Origin: Costus lasius
Lineage: Eukaryota > Streptophyta > Magnoliopsida > Zingiberales > Costaceae
Direction of reading: 5' to 3'
Assembly (NCBI GenBank): GCA_027563935.2
Contig: CM050451.1
Coordinates: 101,211,565 to 101,275,564 of the forward strand
DNA: 64,000 nt
Below are positions 1 to 10,329 of this stretch, piece by piece. Within the stretch, counting starts at the first letter, position 1. Each line of letters starts with the position of its first letter. The notes under the pieces were generated by a model that was not told where the DNA came from, did not search any database, and saw only the letters and a program-made list of their open reading frames with translations. The position numbers and the translations under genes were made by a program.

Positions 1-1166
1 TCTCCAAAGTTACGAGTTGGATATGACATATCCCAACTTAATGAAGTATACCACTTAGTGCTTGTCTCCATGGGTCTACACACATTGCTGTGCACTAGAT
101 CCAACAAGCATCTAACCTCTCTTTCCTTCCTAAATGAAGGTAGCATCCGTCATCTTGTTCATTAGACAAGGCTCACATATATCATTACCCTGAAAGGATA
201 ATGATCCCAATAGTCCATGAACTTTTGGATGTGACTTTTGTCTTGTGGCCCAAGAGACAATGCAAAGAGATGGTATTGATTGAATCATTGGATTTGATCT
301 ATTCAGTGTTACACATAGAACTACAAGCTATTATCAATTGTACTACTACTTTAGAACATTCCAGATTTAAAGAAATACCAATTTATTTCAAACTGAAAAT
401 CCATTCAAAATAATGGACATAATGTTCTAATACAAAAGCTAGTACATAATAGCAAAGTTCTAGTTGAAGTCTTTGAAGGTAGTGAGATGACATCAACAGC
501 AGCATCCAATGCTCCGTCCCTGACTCGAAAGTCGATCCCACCAAGCCTTATTGTCCTACTTCTTTTGAGCCCCTGCATATGAAAAACATATGTAAGCTCC
601 TCATGCGATACCCAGTACCCATGAATAAGAAGTAGACATGAAGACCTCAGTAACATAATACTTGAAGCAGATGGATAACATCCCTTCTTTTGTGCCATGC
701 TCTTCCTGGGCCTTAATCCATCCTGAAATTTCCATGCATTCCCAGTCTTCCAAAGTTTTAGCTTCGAAGATATGGAACCATAGTCATTCTTGGATTCAGG
801 CAAATACCCAGAAGATCCAACAACACTCTCTTGATTATTATTTGAAGTGCCCGGTGCGAAGAGACGTTGAAGATGTATGATCATATCATAAATCCCCATC
901 TCATCACACTCAACCTGGACCTTAGGGGTCATGCACCTCAAAATAAGAGCAGTGTAATGTTCACTATCCACACAATGTTCAAGATAGACATTCCACTCCC
1001 ACTCTGTACAAAAATATATACAGGGCTGGGTTGGAGGTCTTTCAAGAAGATAGATCATATTCTCATGTTCTAGAAGTTTGGACAAAAGTCTGAACCATAT
1101 TGTCCAATTTGTTCCATCCAGTTTATTTTTAAGAAGTTTCAATCTAGGTTCAGGAGATGGAATCAT
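1..1166 (-). pseudogene. Element Z: decayed copia gag/protease and start of integrase
   Basis: Ty1/copia capsid gene reading leftward from an ATG at 1166. The first ~85 codons keep the copia Gag look (LDGTNW near the start, then WxxWF and a leucine-rich helix region). After that the sequence jumps to a ruined zinc knuckle and to a protease-like stretch with MQGLKRSR followed by a relic of the LRVGNGA block; the catalytic Asp region is unrecognisable. The frame is open to 405. Positions 1-404 continue with stops and a weak relic of the integrase HxxLGH motif. Compared with the intact relatives here, the middle of Gag is missing. The ATG directly follows a TTGTAG acceptor-like site. Non-functional; the 3' part and 3' LTR of the element lie left of the window. 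Confidence 0.7.
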
Positions 1167-1321
1167 CTACAATAAGCAAACAAGCAAAATAAGTACTTTG
1201 ATAAAGCATTTAACAAGGACTTTAAATTAAATGCTATGCTCCCACTATTTCCTTAACAAGTTGATAACTCCCAAAACTCAACTTGGAAATATGTGAGTAG
1301 GATCCTAATTTCACACGAGGT

Positions 1322-1686
1322 CTCCGCGACTCACGAGGGTGAGTTGAGATGCACAGAGAGTCCCATGCTTCCTTAGGTAGGCATGCCAGCCAATTGTGCC
1401 GCGCACAATTCCTCTTAGTTAAGACAGACTAGGCGCCCTGTGTCCAGCGAGGGCTGGATACAACACAGAACCCTATCCTCTCAACGGCTGCCTCTAGTGA
1501 TTCATCATGTCAGTGACATATGAAAAACTAGTCAAGTCTGGTCCTAACCGTTATGCCCAGGGCCAACGAATTTCCTTGCGAAGGCACGCCCAGGTTAAAA
1601 ACTGGACTGGGGAAATCATTGTCACTGCACACCTCCTAAAGATAAGTGGGTGTGTCCCACGAGGGTGGGAAACAGTTCACAACACC
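1322..1686 (-). ncRNA. Z leader: three structured hairpin modules
   Basis: Minus-strand RNA can form three two-storey hairpins. At 1322-1358 a CUCUGUG/CGCGGAG outer stem encloses an ACUCAC/GUGAGU inner stem. At 1438-1468 CUGUG/CACAG encloses UCCAGC/GCUGGA, with a UUGUA bulge on the 5' side. At 1651-1686 there is a CCCAC/GUGGG inner stem and a weaker outer stem. Inner loops read CCUC. The same positions in family-1 leaders have different but still complementary inner stems, which supports an RNA function. That it is RNA structure is inferred; no function is known to me. Confidence 0.5.
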
Positions 1687-2670
1687 ACCGATCGATAGTT
1701 TGATGAGGGCTACGCGTTAGAAGGCTATTTGACTTGATATTTCAATGAGAGTTTTTGCATGTTTATTTTTATTCTTTTCTAGCATGCAGTTTCCCTATGG
1801 TTATGGCAGCAAAGGGAAAAACATCACAGGCATGCTATGGACAAAATAATAAACCATCACAGGCATGCTATTTTGGTCGATATGGTCATAGCCCTTTTCA
1901 TACACATAACTTGTCACGAGCCATGTGACATGTTATCGTGCATCCAAGGGTTGCGAGTCCCTTGAGCAGATCAGCCCATGCCAGAAGCTGAAAGCACGTG
2001 TCCTTCCTTCAGCCGCAAGTCCATCACCATGCTTCCAAAGCTGGCGCCACTTCTGACTTCGATTGAAGAAGACTCCTTGTTGTCTTTGATGAACCTTAAC
2101 CTATCTTATGTAAACGATTCTATATCTATTTTAAGAAAGATGAAAATTTTACATCAAGAAGGGGGAGAACCACACGCAGGTGGTAGAAAGATTTTACAAG
2201 CATTTATCACAAGTGGAAACATGCTTCCACATCACAACACAGGAGGGCACTCGCTATGACCATATCAACCCATGGAAGAGACAAGTGGCGCATATATAAA
2301 ATTTGAAAAAACCGGAATAATCAAATTTTATCCCCTTATGCGCCAACTCCATCCAAAGCATTCTCTCAATCAAATTTATGCTAAAATTGGGATCAAGTTT
2401 CATGATGATTTCATGGACCCTATCGGCAGGCAATTTTGTCAGATCAAGAGACCCGGCCAGTCCGAAGACACAATGCCCGTCCTACTTGACAAAACTACGT
2501 GCGCCTTTGGTCTTAAATCCATCATAAACACAATCCAAATTTCGGCCATAAAAATGATAAAAGAAGTTTGGATGAAAGCGCCTTCTAGATGAAACGCGCA
2601 TGGATAGAAAGAAAAATTTTCCAAAAATTTTTCACACAAGCAAACGTACACCTTGTGTTTCTCGCAAGTA

Positions 2671-2682
2671 GCTCTGATACCA
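2671..2682 (-). promoter_or_regulatory. Primer-binding site of element Z
   Basis: Minus strand reads TGGTATCAGAGC one base inside the LTR end. It is complementary to the 3' end of initiator methionine tRNA, the usual plant copia primer. Confidence 0.8.
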
Positions 2683-3778
2683 CTGTTAGGGAATGCCGGG
2701 TGTAATTTAAAATTTTTGCAGTCCCAGGACGCAGCGGAAGAAGCATTACACCCGAAACACATTCCGGTCCCAAGGATCCATGCGAGGGAGAGAACACAAG
2801 GATGTGTTAGGGTTAATACCTTTATTGCTTGTTAGGATGAAGGTGCCAAGTTGAAGACGCCCAAGTGTTCGTCCTCTACAAGTATCCACGCGTCGACCTT
2901 CTCAACGTTGCTCCCTTCCACGCTTGGTGCTAGCCTCGGGAAGAGAAGATCACCTCTTGGAATCTCCTTCTCCTTCCTCGTTTTGTTCTTCACGCCAACA
3001 AGACTCCTCCAAGGAGACTCTCGGCCAACAAAGAAGAGGATGAAGGAAGGTGGCGCAACTAGAAAGGAAGAGGGCGGCTTGGATATCCAAAACTTGCGCA
3101 ACTCCAAGTTGCCTTGCTTTGGCGAATTCAGCATCCATAGAGAGGGGCGCATACCCCTTCTTTTATAGCCTTTCAAGCCTCCACCGCCCATTCCCTTTCC
3201 AACTATAGATTGGCACAATTCCTCCAAGGAATTCTCCCTAATTGATCAGCCGCTACTAGCCTTGAATATGCGCAAGAATAAGGCTTGGAAAGTATCAAGC
3301 TTCTTGCCAATTTAAGAGCTAGTCATTGAAATCAATTAATTGGGACTTGCCATATATGCTCTTGGCGCAATTCCTCCAAGGAATTGCCGCAAGACATTAG
3401 CCACATTCCTTCTTGAATTGGCGCTAATTGAAGCATAGAAATAATCTAGCTTCTTGCCATATCAAGAGAGGATATTTGAGTTTCATTCTAATTAGAACTT
3501 TCCATATGAGATTGGCTGATTTCTTGCTTGATTTAACCAAGCAATACACGCCTTCATATCAGCCCACACGTCCAAGCATGTTTCCAATTGAGGAAACCAA
3601 TTTCCAAAAGGATTCATACACTTCACATTGGCGCAAATTCCATATATGTAATTATCCCATGTGCCAAGTGTATTTCCAACTCCTATTAGGATTCAAAGTT
3701 GCCTCAATTAGATTTAATCCACAATCCCTAATTGGATTTGGATCTCAACACTAATTAGGCCCATGGAAATAAATCCTT

Positions 3779-3990
3779 ATTGGATTAGGATTAGCGCCCA
3801 ACACAATGAGCCTTATCCAAATCCAATTCTCTTTAGGATTTGAATCCTAGTTGGATTAGGATTTGCGCCCAACCACTATGGGCCTTATCTAAATCTAATT
3901 CTCATTAGGATTTGAATCCTAGTTGGATTAGGATTTGCGCCCAACCACTATGGGCCTTATCCAAATCTAATTCTCATTAGGATTTGAATC
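3779..3990. repeat. 72-bp tandem repeat in Z LTR, about three copies
   Basis: Two near-identical 72-bp units begin at 3841 and 3913, with a more diverged copy before them. Each carries GCGCCCAAC and GGGCCTTATC blocks between TTGGATTAGGATT tracts. Confidence 0.75.
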
Positions 3991-4028
3991 CTAATTAGAT
4001 TAGAATTCTCATCACTAGTGGAATTAGA

Positions 4029-4124
4029 ATTCCAACTCCTAATTGAATTAGGATTCCAACTCCTAGTTAGATTAGGATTCCAATTCCTAATAGGATTAGG
4101 ATTCCAACTCCTAATTAGATTAGG
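4029..4124. repeat. 24-bp tandem repeat in Z LTR, four copies
   Basis: Units begin at 4029, 4053, 4077 and 4101, each starting ATTCCAA(C/T)TCCTA and ending ATTAGG. A partial fifth begins at 4125. Because 24 is divisible by three, both strands show periodic eight-residue peptides with no coding meaning. Confidence 0.75.
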
Positions 4125-5142
4125 ATTCGAATCCAACATGGTATATAATCCCTTGTTCAAGTCCAACTTGACTAGGATACATTTACAAACTCATGAATCC
4201 CAATTGGACTCAGATTCAACCATGAATCTGTCTTGGACTCAGAATAATGAACTCAAATATATTCCAAGATTTCCAGATCATAAAACAACGTCAAGAGTCT
4301 ATTGCGTGTGACCCGGTAGGATCCTAATGACGATAGCAATGATGATTGAATATCATCATAAGTAGTGAGAGGTATCTAGCAACACATCACTACTACCCAT
4401 GTCATAGGACTTAAGTCATCTGGCAACAACTCCCTAACAAGCAACGAGGATTCCCATGCATTCTAGATCCCTTTGCCTAAACTGATATCCTGCCATTGGA
4501 TTAGTCTCAAGTTTATTATCCAATGCATTGGTCATGACTTAACTAGTGTGGCCACACATTCCTGTCATGCACCAATAAGGTGGGGCGCCCCGAGTGGATA
4601 TCATGCTTCCTCTGAAGGAAGGGGCAAATCCTACTATTGGTCATCCATGTCTCTACATGACTTATGACATGCCCAATGACAGTCGTTTTGATCTCCCAAT
4701 TACGGAGAGACGTAAGACTGTATTAAAGCATACCCATCATCAAATCTAGACACGAATACCTCAAGTCTAAGGATCAATGCAAACCTCTTGCATGTGAGAT
4801 TGACTTGTTGACTAGACAAATCAATCCTCACGATGGATCACTCCAGTGCATCCAATGCACCTGTATGTCTGCGTTACTGTGCCCCGCACCTAACCAGCCC
4901 ATACACCAGTCTCACATGTACCAAAGCTGTCCCATATCTGCTAAGGTACCTTGACTAGGGATAGCTTGTGAGAATGGATCCAATCCAAACTCCTGGGACA
5001 TTATATATATGCAACTCAATACATCAACGCAGGTAGAGAAGTCTGCATAATAACGACCATGCCTTTAATAATTCTATCAAAGTACATTCAAACAATGCCT
5101 GACCATGTCCATACATTGGTCTGCAGGGCATATACACCAACA

Positions 5143-5840
5143 GGAGGCTCTAGAGAAACTGGGGCATACCAACAATCAGGAGCTTGCTGTAGACATTATT
5201 CTGCAGTCTCTCCCGCCTTCTTTAGATGCGTTCATTATTAACTTTAATATGAACAAAATCGATTGTACTCCGGCAGAGCTGCTGAATATGCTCTTGACTA
5301 CTGAGGAAACTCTGAAGGGAAAGCCTTCAACCTCTGTCTTAATGGTTCCTTCCAGGAACAAGAAGAAGGGGAAGAAGGGCAAAGCCCCAGTCAAGAACTA
5401 CAACAAGGCTCTGAAACAAAAGGTTAAGCGGTCGAAGGACAACAGGTGTTTCCACTGTGGCCAGCTGGGTCACTGGAAAAAGGACTGTAAAGCGCTCCAA
5501 GGAGATAAGAGGGGAAGCATTGCTTCTGGCTCAGGTATATATGTGACTGAGGTCATGTTATCTTCTTCTTCCATTTCATGGGTGTTGGACAGTGCATGTG
5601 GAGTTCACATTTGTTCAAATGTGTAGGAACTCAAGAGAAGAAGGCAGGTGGGACAGCATGAGGTAGACCTACGCGTTGGAAACGGGGCACGGGTTGTTGC
5701 TGTTGCTGTAGGAGACTATTTCATTTCTTTACCATCTGGCATTGTATTAGAATTAAACAATTGTTACTTTGTACCCAGTATTACTAAAAATATTATCTCT
5801 ATTCCTGCTCTTGTCAGGAAAGGATTTTCCTTTGATGCAA
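5143..5840 (+). pseudogene. Element A gag C-terminus and protease, two lesions
   Basis: End of Gag with a CX2CX4HX4C zinc knuckle (CFHCGQLGHWKKDC, near 5448-5490), preceded by a lysine-rich basic stretch. The aspartic protease follows with the motif VLDSACGVHIC near 5583-5613. Compared with elements B, D and E there is a CAG-to-TAG stop at 5624-5626 and a one-base deletion near 5833 (TTTGATGC for TTTGAATGC). The protease-to-integrase linker is therefore out of frame with the rest. The upstream part of gag is lost to the Z insertion at 5142/5143. Confidence 0.8.
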
Positions 5841-5910
5841 TATTTCAAAGTGTATTTTATCTTATGATAATATTGTTTATGCTACTGGTTCAATTAACAA
5901 TGGGTTATTC

Positions 5911-8613
5911 ATGTTGGACATGGAATATTCTATACAAAACATTGATAATAAGAAAGCCAAGTATGCTGATGACAGCACCTTGCTATGGCATAGTCGTTTA
6001 GGCCATATTAACAAGAAACGCATTAAGCGGTTGCATGAACATGGACTGCTGGGATCATTCTCCTATGAGGAGATTGATACATGCAAAGCTTGTTTGATGG
6101 GTAAAATGACGAAGTCACCTTTTCCTCACAAAGGTCAAAGGGCTTCAGGTTTACTTGACCTTATACACAGTGATGTGTGTGGGCCATTTAGTAAACATGC
6201 CAGAGGTGGCTATCAGTACTTCATTACCTTTACTGATGATTTCAGTAGATATGGGTATGTCTATTTAATGAGACATAAAAGTGAATCTTTTGACAAGTTC
6301 AAAGAGTTCAAGAATGAAGTACAGAATCAGCTAGGCCGAAATATCAAGGCACTTCGTTCTGATCGAGGTGGAGAATACTTGAGTCATGCGTTTACTGACT
6401 ATCTGAAGGAGTGTGGGATTATCTCACAGCTCACTCCACCAGGAACACCACAATGGAATGGTGTGTCCGAGAGGAGAAATAGAACGTTACTTGATATGGT
6501 TCGTTCTATGATGAGTCAGGCTACTCTTCCATACTCCTTTTGGGGATTTGCACTGGAAACAGCTGCAAAGGTACTAAACCGAGTGCCATCCAAGGCAGTT
6601 TCAAAGACTCCATATGAATTATGGTATGGAAAACAGCCGAGCTTGACATTTATCAGGATCTGGGGTTGCGAGGCTTATGTCAAAAAGCTCGCCTCTGGGA
6701 AACTGGAGAGCAGATCTGAGAAATGCATCTTTGTCGGTTACCCTAAGGAAACTAAGGGTTATTATTTCTACGATCCCAAAGAGAACAAGGTATTTGTTGC
6801 TCGGACGGCCATTTTTCTTGAGAAGGAGTTTCTTCTGCAAGAGGCCAGTGGGAGAGAAATAAAGCTGGATGAGAATCCAGAAGAAGGACAAAGTAGTCAA
6901 GCACAGTTGGATGTGCCTGAGCCGGTAGAACAGGTTACTGAACAACCTGAGGCTCAGATATCACGGGAACCGCAAAGATCGGGAAGGATCCGTCGACAGC
7001 CTGAGCGCTATGACGGACTCTACATCATTGATAATGATGAACCCCTGACTTATGCGGATGCAGTCAGTGGACCGGAATCAGCTAGATGGCTTGAAGCTAT
7101 GCGAGCCAAAATGGACTCCATGTCAGATAACCAAGTCTGGGATTTGGTTGATCCGCCTCCGGGAGTTATCCCTATAGGCTGTAAATGGATCTTCAAGAAG
7201 AAGATTGACATGGATGGTAACGTGGTTACCTATAAAGGCAGGCTTGTTGCGAAAGGTTTCAAACAAATCTACGGGATAGATTATGATGAAACTTTCTCAC
7301 CTGTGGCCATGTTTAAGTCTATTCAGATTCTTTTCGCGATAGCAGCATATTACGATTATGAGATCTGGCAGATGGATGTGAAGACAGCTTTCCTTAATGG
7401 AAATCTGGATGAGGATGTGTATATGACACAACCTGAAGGTTTCACTAATCCATCAGATCGTCATAAAATATGCAAGTTAAAGAAGTCTATTTATGGACTT
7501 AAACAAGCATCTAGAAGCTGGAATATTCATTTTGATGAATCAATCTCTGAGTTTGGTTTCATCAAGAACGAGGATGACCCGTGTGTATATAAGAGGTTTA
7601 GTGGGAGCGTGATTACTTTCCTAGTCCTCTACGTCGATGATATCTTAATCATTGGAAACGATATTCCTGAAATGCATGCTGTTAAAGCATGGCTAAGGAA
7701 ATGTTTCCAGATGAAAGATCTAGGAGAAGCAGCCTATGTATTAGGTGTGAAGATCTACAGGGATAGATCTAAGAGGCTTCTCGGGCTGTGCCAGAGTACT
7801 TACATCGATAAAGTCCTAGAGAGATTTCATTTAGAGAATTCTAAACGAGGATATCTTCCAGTCAGACATGGTCTGAATCTTTCGAAGAGTCAGTATCCAC
7901 AAACACAGACTGAGAAAGATGAAATGGATAATACGCCTTATGCTTCGGCTATTGGGTCCATAATGTATGCGATGTTGTGTACTCGCCCAGACGTCGCTTA
8001 CGGGTTAAGCGTGACCAGTCGGTTCCAAAGTAATCCAGGTTTGGCGCACTGGATTGCGGTCAAGAACATTTTAAAATATCTGCGAAGGACCAAAGATATG
8101 TTCTTGATATATGGTGGTCAGGAAGAGCTCAGTATAGAAGGATATACTGACGCTTCGTTCCAGTCGGACCAGGATGATTTCCGATCGCAATCAGGCTATG
8201 TTTTTAGCTTGAATGGTGGAGCAGTAGTGTGGAAAAGTTTCAAACAGTCAACTATTGCTGATTCCACAACAGAAGCCGAGTATGTTGCAGCCTCGGAAGC
8301 ATCCAAGGAGGCAGTGTGGATTCGTAAGTTCGTTCAGGAACTTGGTGTTGTTCCTTCGAGTGCAGATCCTTTGGTTATCTTCTGTGATAACACTGGAGCC
8401 ATCGCACAAGCAAAGGAACCACGGTCGCACCAGAAGTCCAAGCACATACAGAGACGGTTTCACTTGATCCGGGAGATCATTGATCGTGGCGAGATCAAAA
8501 TTTGCAAGGTTCATACAGATGACAATCTGGCAGACCCGCTTACCAAGCCTCTGGCGCAGCAGAAGCATGAGAAGCACTGTAATAATATGGGTTTGAGATT
8601 TCCCAACCATTAG
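5911..8613 (+). CDS. Element A integrase-RT-RNase H polyprotein, open frame
   Basis: Open for 900 codons, the longest uninterrupted copia pol part in the window. Residues 27-62 hold the integrase zinc finger (HxxxxH and CKAC). The catalytic core is D88, D151 and E187, giving 35 residues between the last two. The reverse transcriptase has YVDD at 574-577 and an upstream WQMDVKTAFLNG block. RNase H begins with YTDASF (Asp 747) and ends with the LADPLTKPL block shared by B and E. The true initiation codon is far upstream, in the same polyprotein as gag; the Met at 5911 is only the first after the frameshift. Because of the two upstream lesions it cannot be made as a normal Gag-Pol product from this copy. 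Confidence 0.85.
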   Translation: MLDMEYSIQNIDNKKAKYADDSTLLWHSRLGHINKKRIKRLHEHGLLGSFSYEEIDTCKACLMGKMTKSPFPHKGQRASGLLDLIHSDVCGPFSKHARGGYQYFITFTDDFSRYGYVYLMRHKSESFDKFKEFKNEVQNQLGRNIKALRSDRGGEYLSHAFTDYLKECGIISQLTPPGTPQWNGVSERRNRTLLDMVRSMMSQATLPYSFWGFALETAAKVLNRVPSKAVSKTPYELWYGKQPSLTFIRIWGCEAYVKKLASGKLESRSEKCIFVGYPKETKGYYFYDPKENKVFVARTAIFLEKEFLLQEASGREIKLDENPEEGQSSQAQLDVPEPVEQVTEQPEAQISREPQRSGRIRRQPERYDGLYIIDNDEPLTYADAVSGPESARWLEAMRAKMDSMSDNQVWDLVDPPPGVIPIGCKWIFKKKIDMDGNVVTYKGRLVAKGFKQIYGIDYDETFSPVAMFKSIQILFAIAAYYDYEIWQMDVKTAFLNGNLDEDVYMTQPEGFTNPSDRHKICKLKKSIYGLKQASRSWNIHFDESISEFGFIKNEDDPCVYKRFSGSVITFLVLYVDDILIIGNDIPEMHAVKAWLRKCFQMKDLGEAAYVLGVKIYRDRSKRLLGLCQSTYIDKVLERFHLENSKRGYLPVRHGLNLSKSQYPQTQTEKDEMDNTPYASAIGSIMYAMLCTRPDVAYGLSVTSRFQSNPGLAHWIAVKNILKYLRRTKDMFLIYGGQEELSIEGYTDASFQSDQDDFRSQSGYVFSLNGGAVVWKSFKQSTIADSTTEAEYVAASEASKEAVWIRKFVQELGVVPSSADPLVIFCDNTGAIAQAKEPRSHQKSKHIQRRFHLIREIIDRGEIKICKVHTDDNLADPLTKPLAQQKHEKHCNNMGLRFPNH

Positions 8614-8617
8614 ATTA

Positions 8618-8633
8618 AGTGCAAGTGGGAGAT
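8618..8633 (+). promoter_or_regulatory. Polypurine tract of element A
   Basis: GTGCAAGTGGGAGAT lies immediately before the LTR. The same tract precedes the 3' LTRs of B (27649-27664), E (42932-42947) and relic C. Expected to prime plus-strand DNA synthesis. Confidence 0.7.
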
Positions 8634-10329
8634 TGTTGGGGTATGCCCTTAAGGCTAATGTTTGAGGCCTTGGGATTGTATCAGTATCATGTAATAAACT
8701 CTTATGTTTATAAAGGCATGGTTGTTATTCAATTAGTTACATTGTCTGCTGCAATAAGTGTGCTTCTGAATAATGTCTCAAAGCTGTTCAGCTAGGCTGA
8801 CATGCTATATGTCCTTAGTCGAGATATCTTGGTGAACATGAGACAACCTTGATATGATTGAGACTAATATGTGTTTTAATCTTATAGGATGCTTTGAGCA
8901 TGGAATAAGATGTAGACTCATGGGTACATTGGATGTACTGGACAGACCCTACTAGGATATTCAATTGTTTGTCACAATGTGAATAATCCTTGAATGCTGC
9001 AAGTGGCACATGTCCTTTGACTTGAGATCACTTGTGTTTCTAAATGTTGATTGTCATTGTTTTGAGGTAGTTCAATATCATTTGAAACATAATGGTTATA
9101 GACTATCTTGGATGGTGAGCTTGAGTCAGGTTAGGGCACTAGTGATAGATAAAGGATTGCCGTCTCCTTGTTTAAGGAGTGTGATGTTCTAATGGGGCCC
9201 CCCTATGAGATGATTGAGAAAGTGTATGGCCATACCCAGGTGACTATGTTCATCTGATCTAATCATGCTCATCATATTGGAGATGCAGGCTTGACACGCT
9301 TGTCCAATAAGAACATCCAGTGGCAAAGGAAACATGTATGCCTTGTGAGTTTGATTCACACTTGTGCTGTGGTTTGGGTGTAGTCTTGGAAGACTCTTTT
9401 CTTTATATCGGGAGACAGTGATGTGTTGCTAGATACCCCTCACTGATCGTGATGACGCAAGTCATCATTACCTACATTTAAAGGAAACCCTCAGGGTCGC
9501 ACAATTTGATGATATGGCTTGCTAAGTCAGATCGTGTGGACTGAATTGTTCAGGTTCAGTTTAAAGGAGTTTAAACTCTGATTGTAAGTGAGATCTGGTC
9601 TGATCATGTTTGATTGATTAGGGCTTGAGATCGGTAAGCTTCGATTGAGAGATTTGATGCTAGATCGGTGAGATCAAGAGCATCAAAGAGATGAACGGTT
9701 AGATCTGAAACCTTAGGGTTTACTATGGTCTAGACCAAATGGCTTGAGCTATTTTGATTTGGTTTATGAACCAAATTCGATTGGGACATTTTGGCTTGAA
9801 CCGGTTCACAAATGTGAACGCTTGGTTCAATGCTATTAAGCGTTTTTGGGTTGGCATGAGCGCATGGCTTGATGATGTTCCATTTTTGGAAAGTCATCAA
9901 GGCCGATTCCTCTCAACGCCAAAACGCATATGCGTTCTCCTCTTCTCTTGTGGCTTGCTTCCTCGCTCGGAGGTAGGTGGATTAACGAGAAGAAGGGAAG
10001 GTTTTCGTCCAAGCTGAAGCTTGTTCTCGCATCTCATACTCCCTCCACGCAAGGACCCCTTGAAGCTTTGCTAGAACAAAGACGACAAGGAGAAGCCATT
10101 CCTCATCTTGCGTGCTTCATCTTTGGAGAAGATCTCATTTGATCTTTGCTTCCAAGACACCATCCAAATAGATGGCTTTGGTATGATCTTCTTTTCGATC
10201 TCCACATTCCTTAAGGTTGATCATTTGAACATATATTACATGCGATCTCATGTTGAAACCCCTTGGAAATTACATGCGCCCCCTTTAGGGTTTCAACTCC
10301 TTGCGCTCCCCCTTGAAGGCGACTCTTCA
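8634..10329 (+). repeat. 3' LTR of element A (1,696 bp)
   Basis: Starts TGTTGGGGTATGCCC and ends GACTCTTCA, before D sequence. In order it contains a TTTATAAAGG near 8709, TTTATATC near 9402, a GATGAC-GCAA-GTCATC hairpin at 9451-9466, the palindrome TGAACCGGTTCA at 9797-9808, a CArG box CCATTTTTGG at 9880-9889, and the start-exon motif ATGGCTTTG with donor GTATG at 10172-10185. No real gene inside. Confidence 0.85.

Larger units (their letters stand above)
1167..2683 (-). other. Element Z untranslated leader with acceptor-like end
   Basis: Leader between the Z primer-binding site and gag, read on the minus strand. No convincing coding sequence. The last bases before gag form a pyrimidine-rich tract ending TTGTAG directly before the ATG, with TACTTAT upstream as a possible branch site. 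Positions 1322-1686 contain three stem-loops shared with family-1 leaders (separate entry). The part from 1700 to 2640 shows nothing further that I can identify; open frames there look accidental. Confidence 0.6.
2684..5142 (-). repeat. 5' LTR of copia element Z (2,459 bp)
   Basis: Bounded by TG...CA: on the minus strand it begins TGTTGGTGTATATGCCC and ends CATTCCCTAACA, directly before the primer site. The outer edge cuts element A inside gag (GGAGGCTC follows at 5143; the uninterrupted sequence is seen in element E near 39455). GGAGG is therefore the expected target duplication, its partner lying left of the window. The LTR is related to, but clearly different from, the family-1 LTRs (shared blocks near 4320-4420 and 4690-5000). 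It contains tandem repeats at 3779-3990 and 4029-4124. Open frames inside are low-complexity by-products. Confidence 0.8.
5143..10329 (+). mobile_element. Element A: family-1 copia retrotransposon, 3' portion
   Basis: Runs from mid-gag (cut by element Z) through protease, integrase, RT and RNase H to a complete 3' LTR. Its 5' LTR and gag start are left of the window. It sits in element D: the sequence after its LTR (from 10330, CAATC...) is D pol in reverse, so CAATC is the expected target duplication with its partner off-window. Confidence 0.85.

Noticed and set aside
2272..2592. 106-codon frame on the plus strand in the Z leader
   Set aside because: Antisense to the element, no recognisable domain, overlapped by an equally long frame on the other strand.
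4018..4311. Open frames with periodic FQLLIRLG or WNPN peptides
   Set aside because: Produced on both strands by a 24-bp tandem repeat inside an LTR; no independent sign of coding.
8248..8610. 120-codon antisense frame over RNase H, repeated in B and E
   Set aside because: Mirrors conserved codons of the sense polyprotein; no start context or separate conservation.
9921..10142. Small genes in the GC-richer part of family-1 LTRs (also near 19737, 28885, 36779, 54661)
   Set aside because: Present in LTRs only, frames differ between copies and start at different codons; leader or U5-type sequence.
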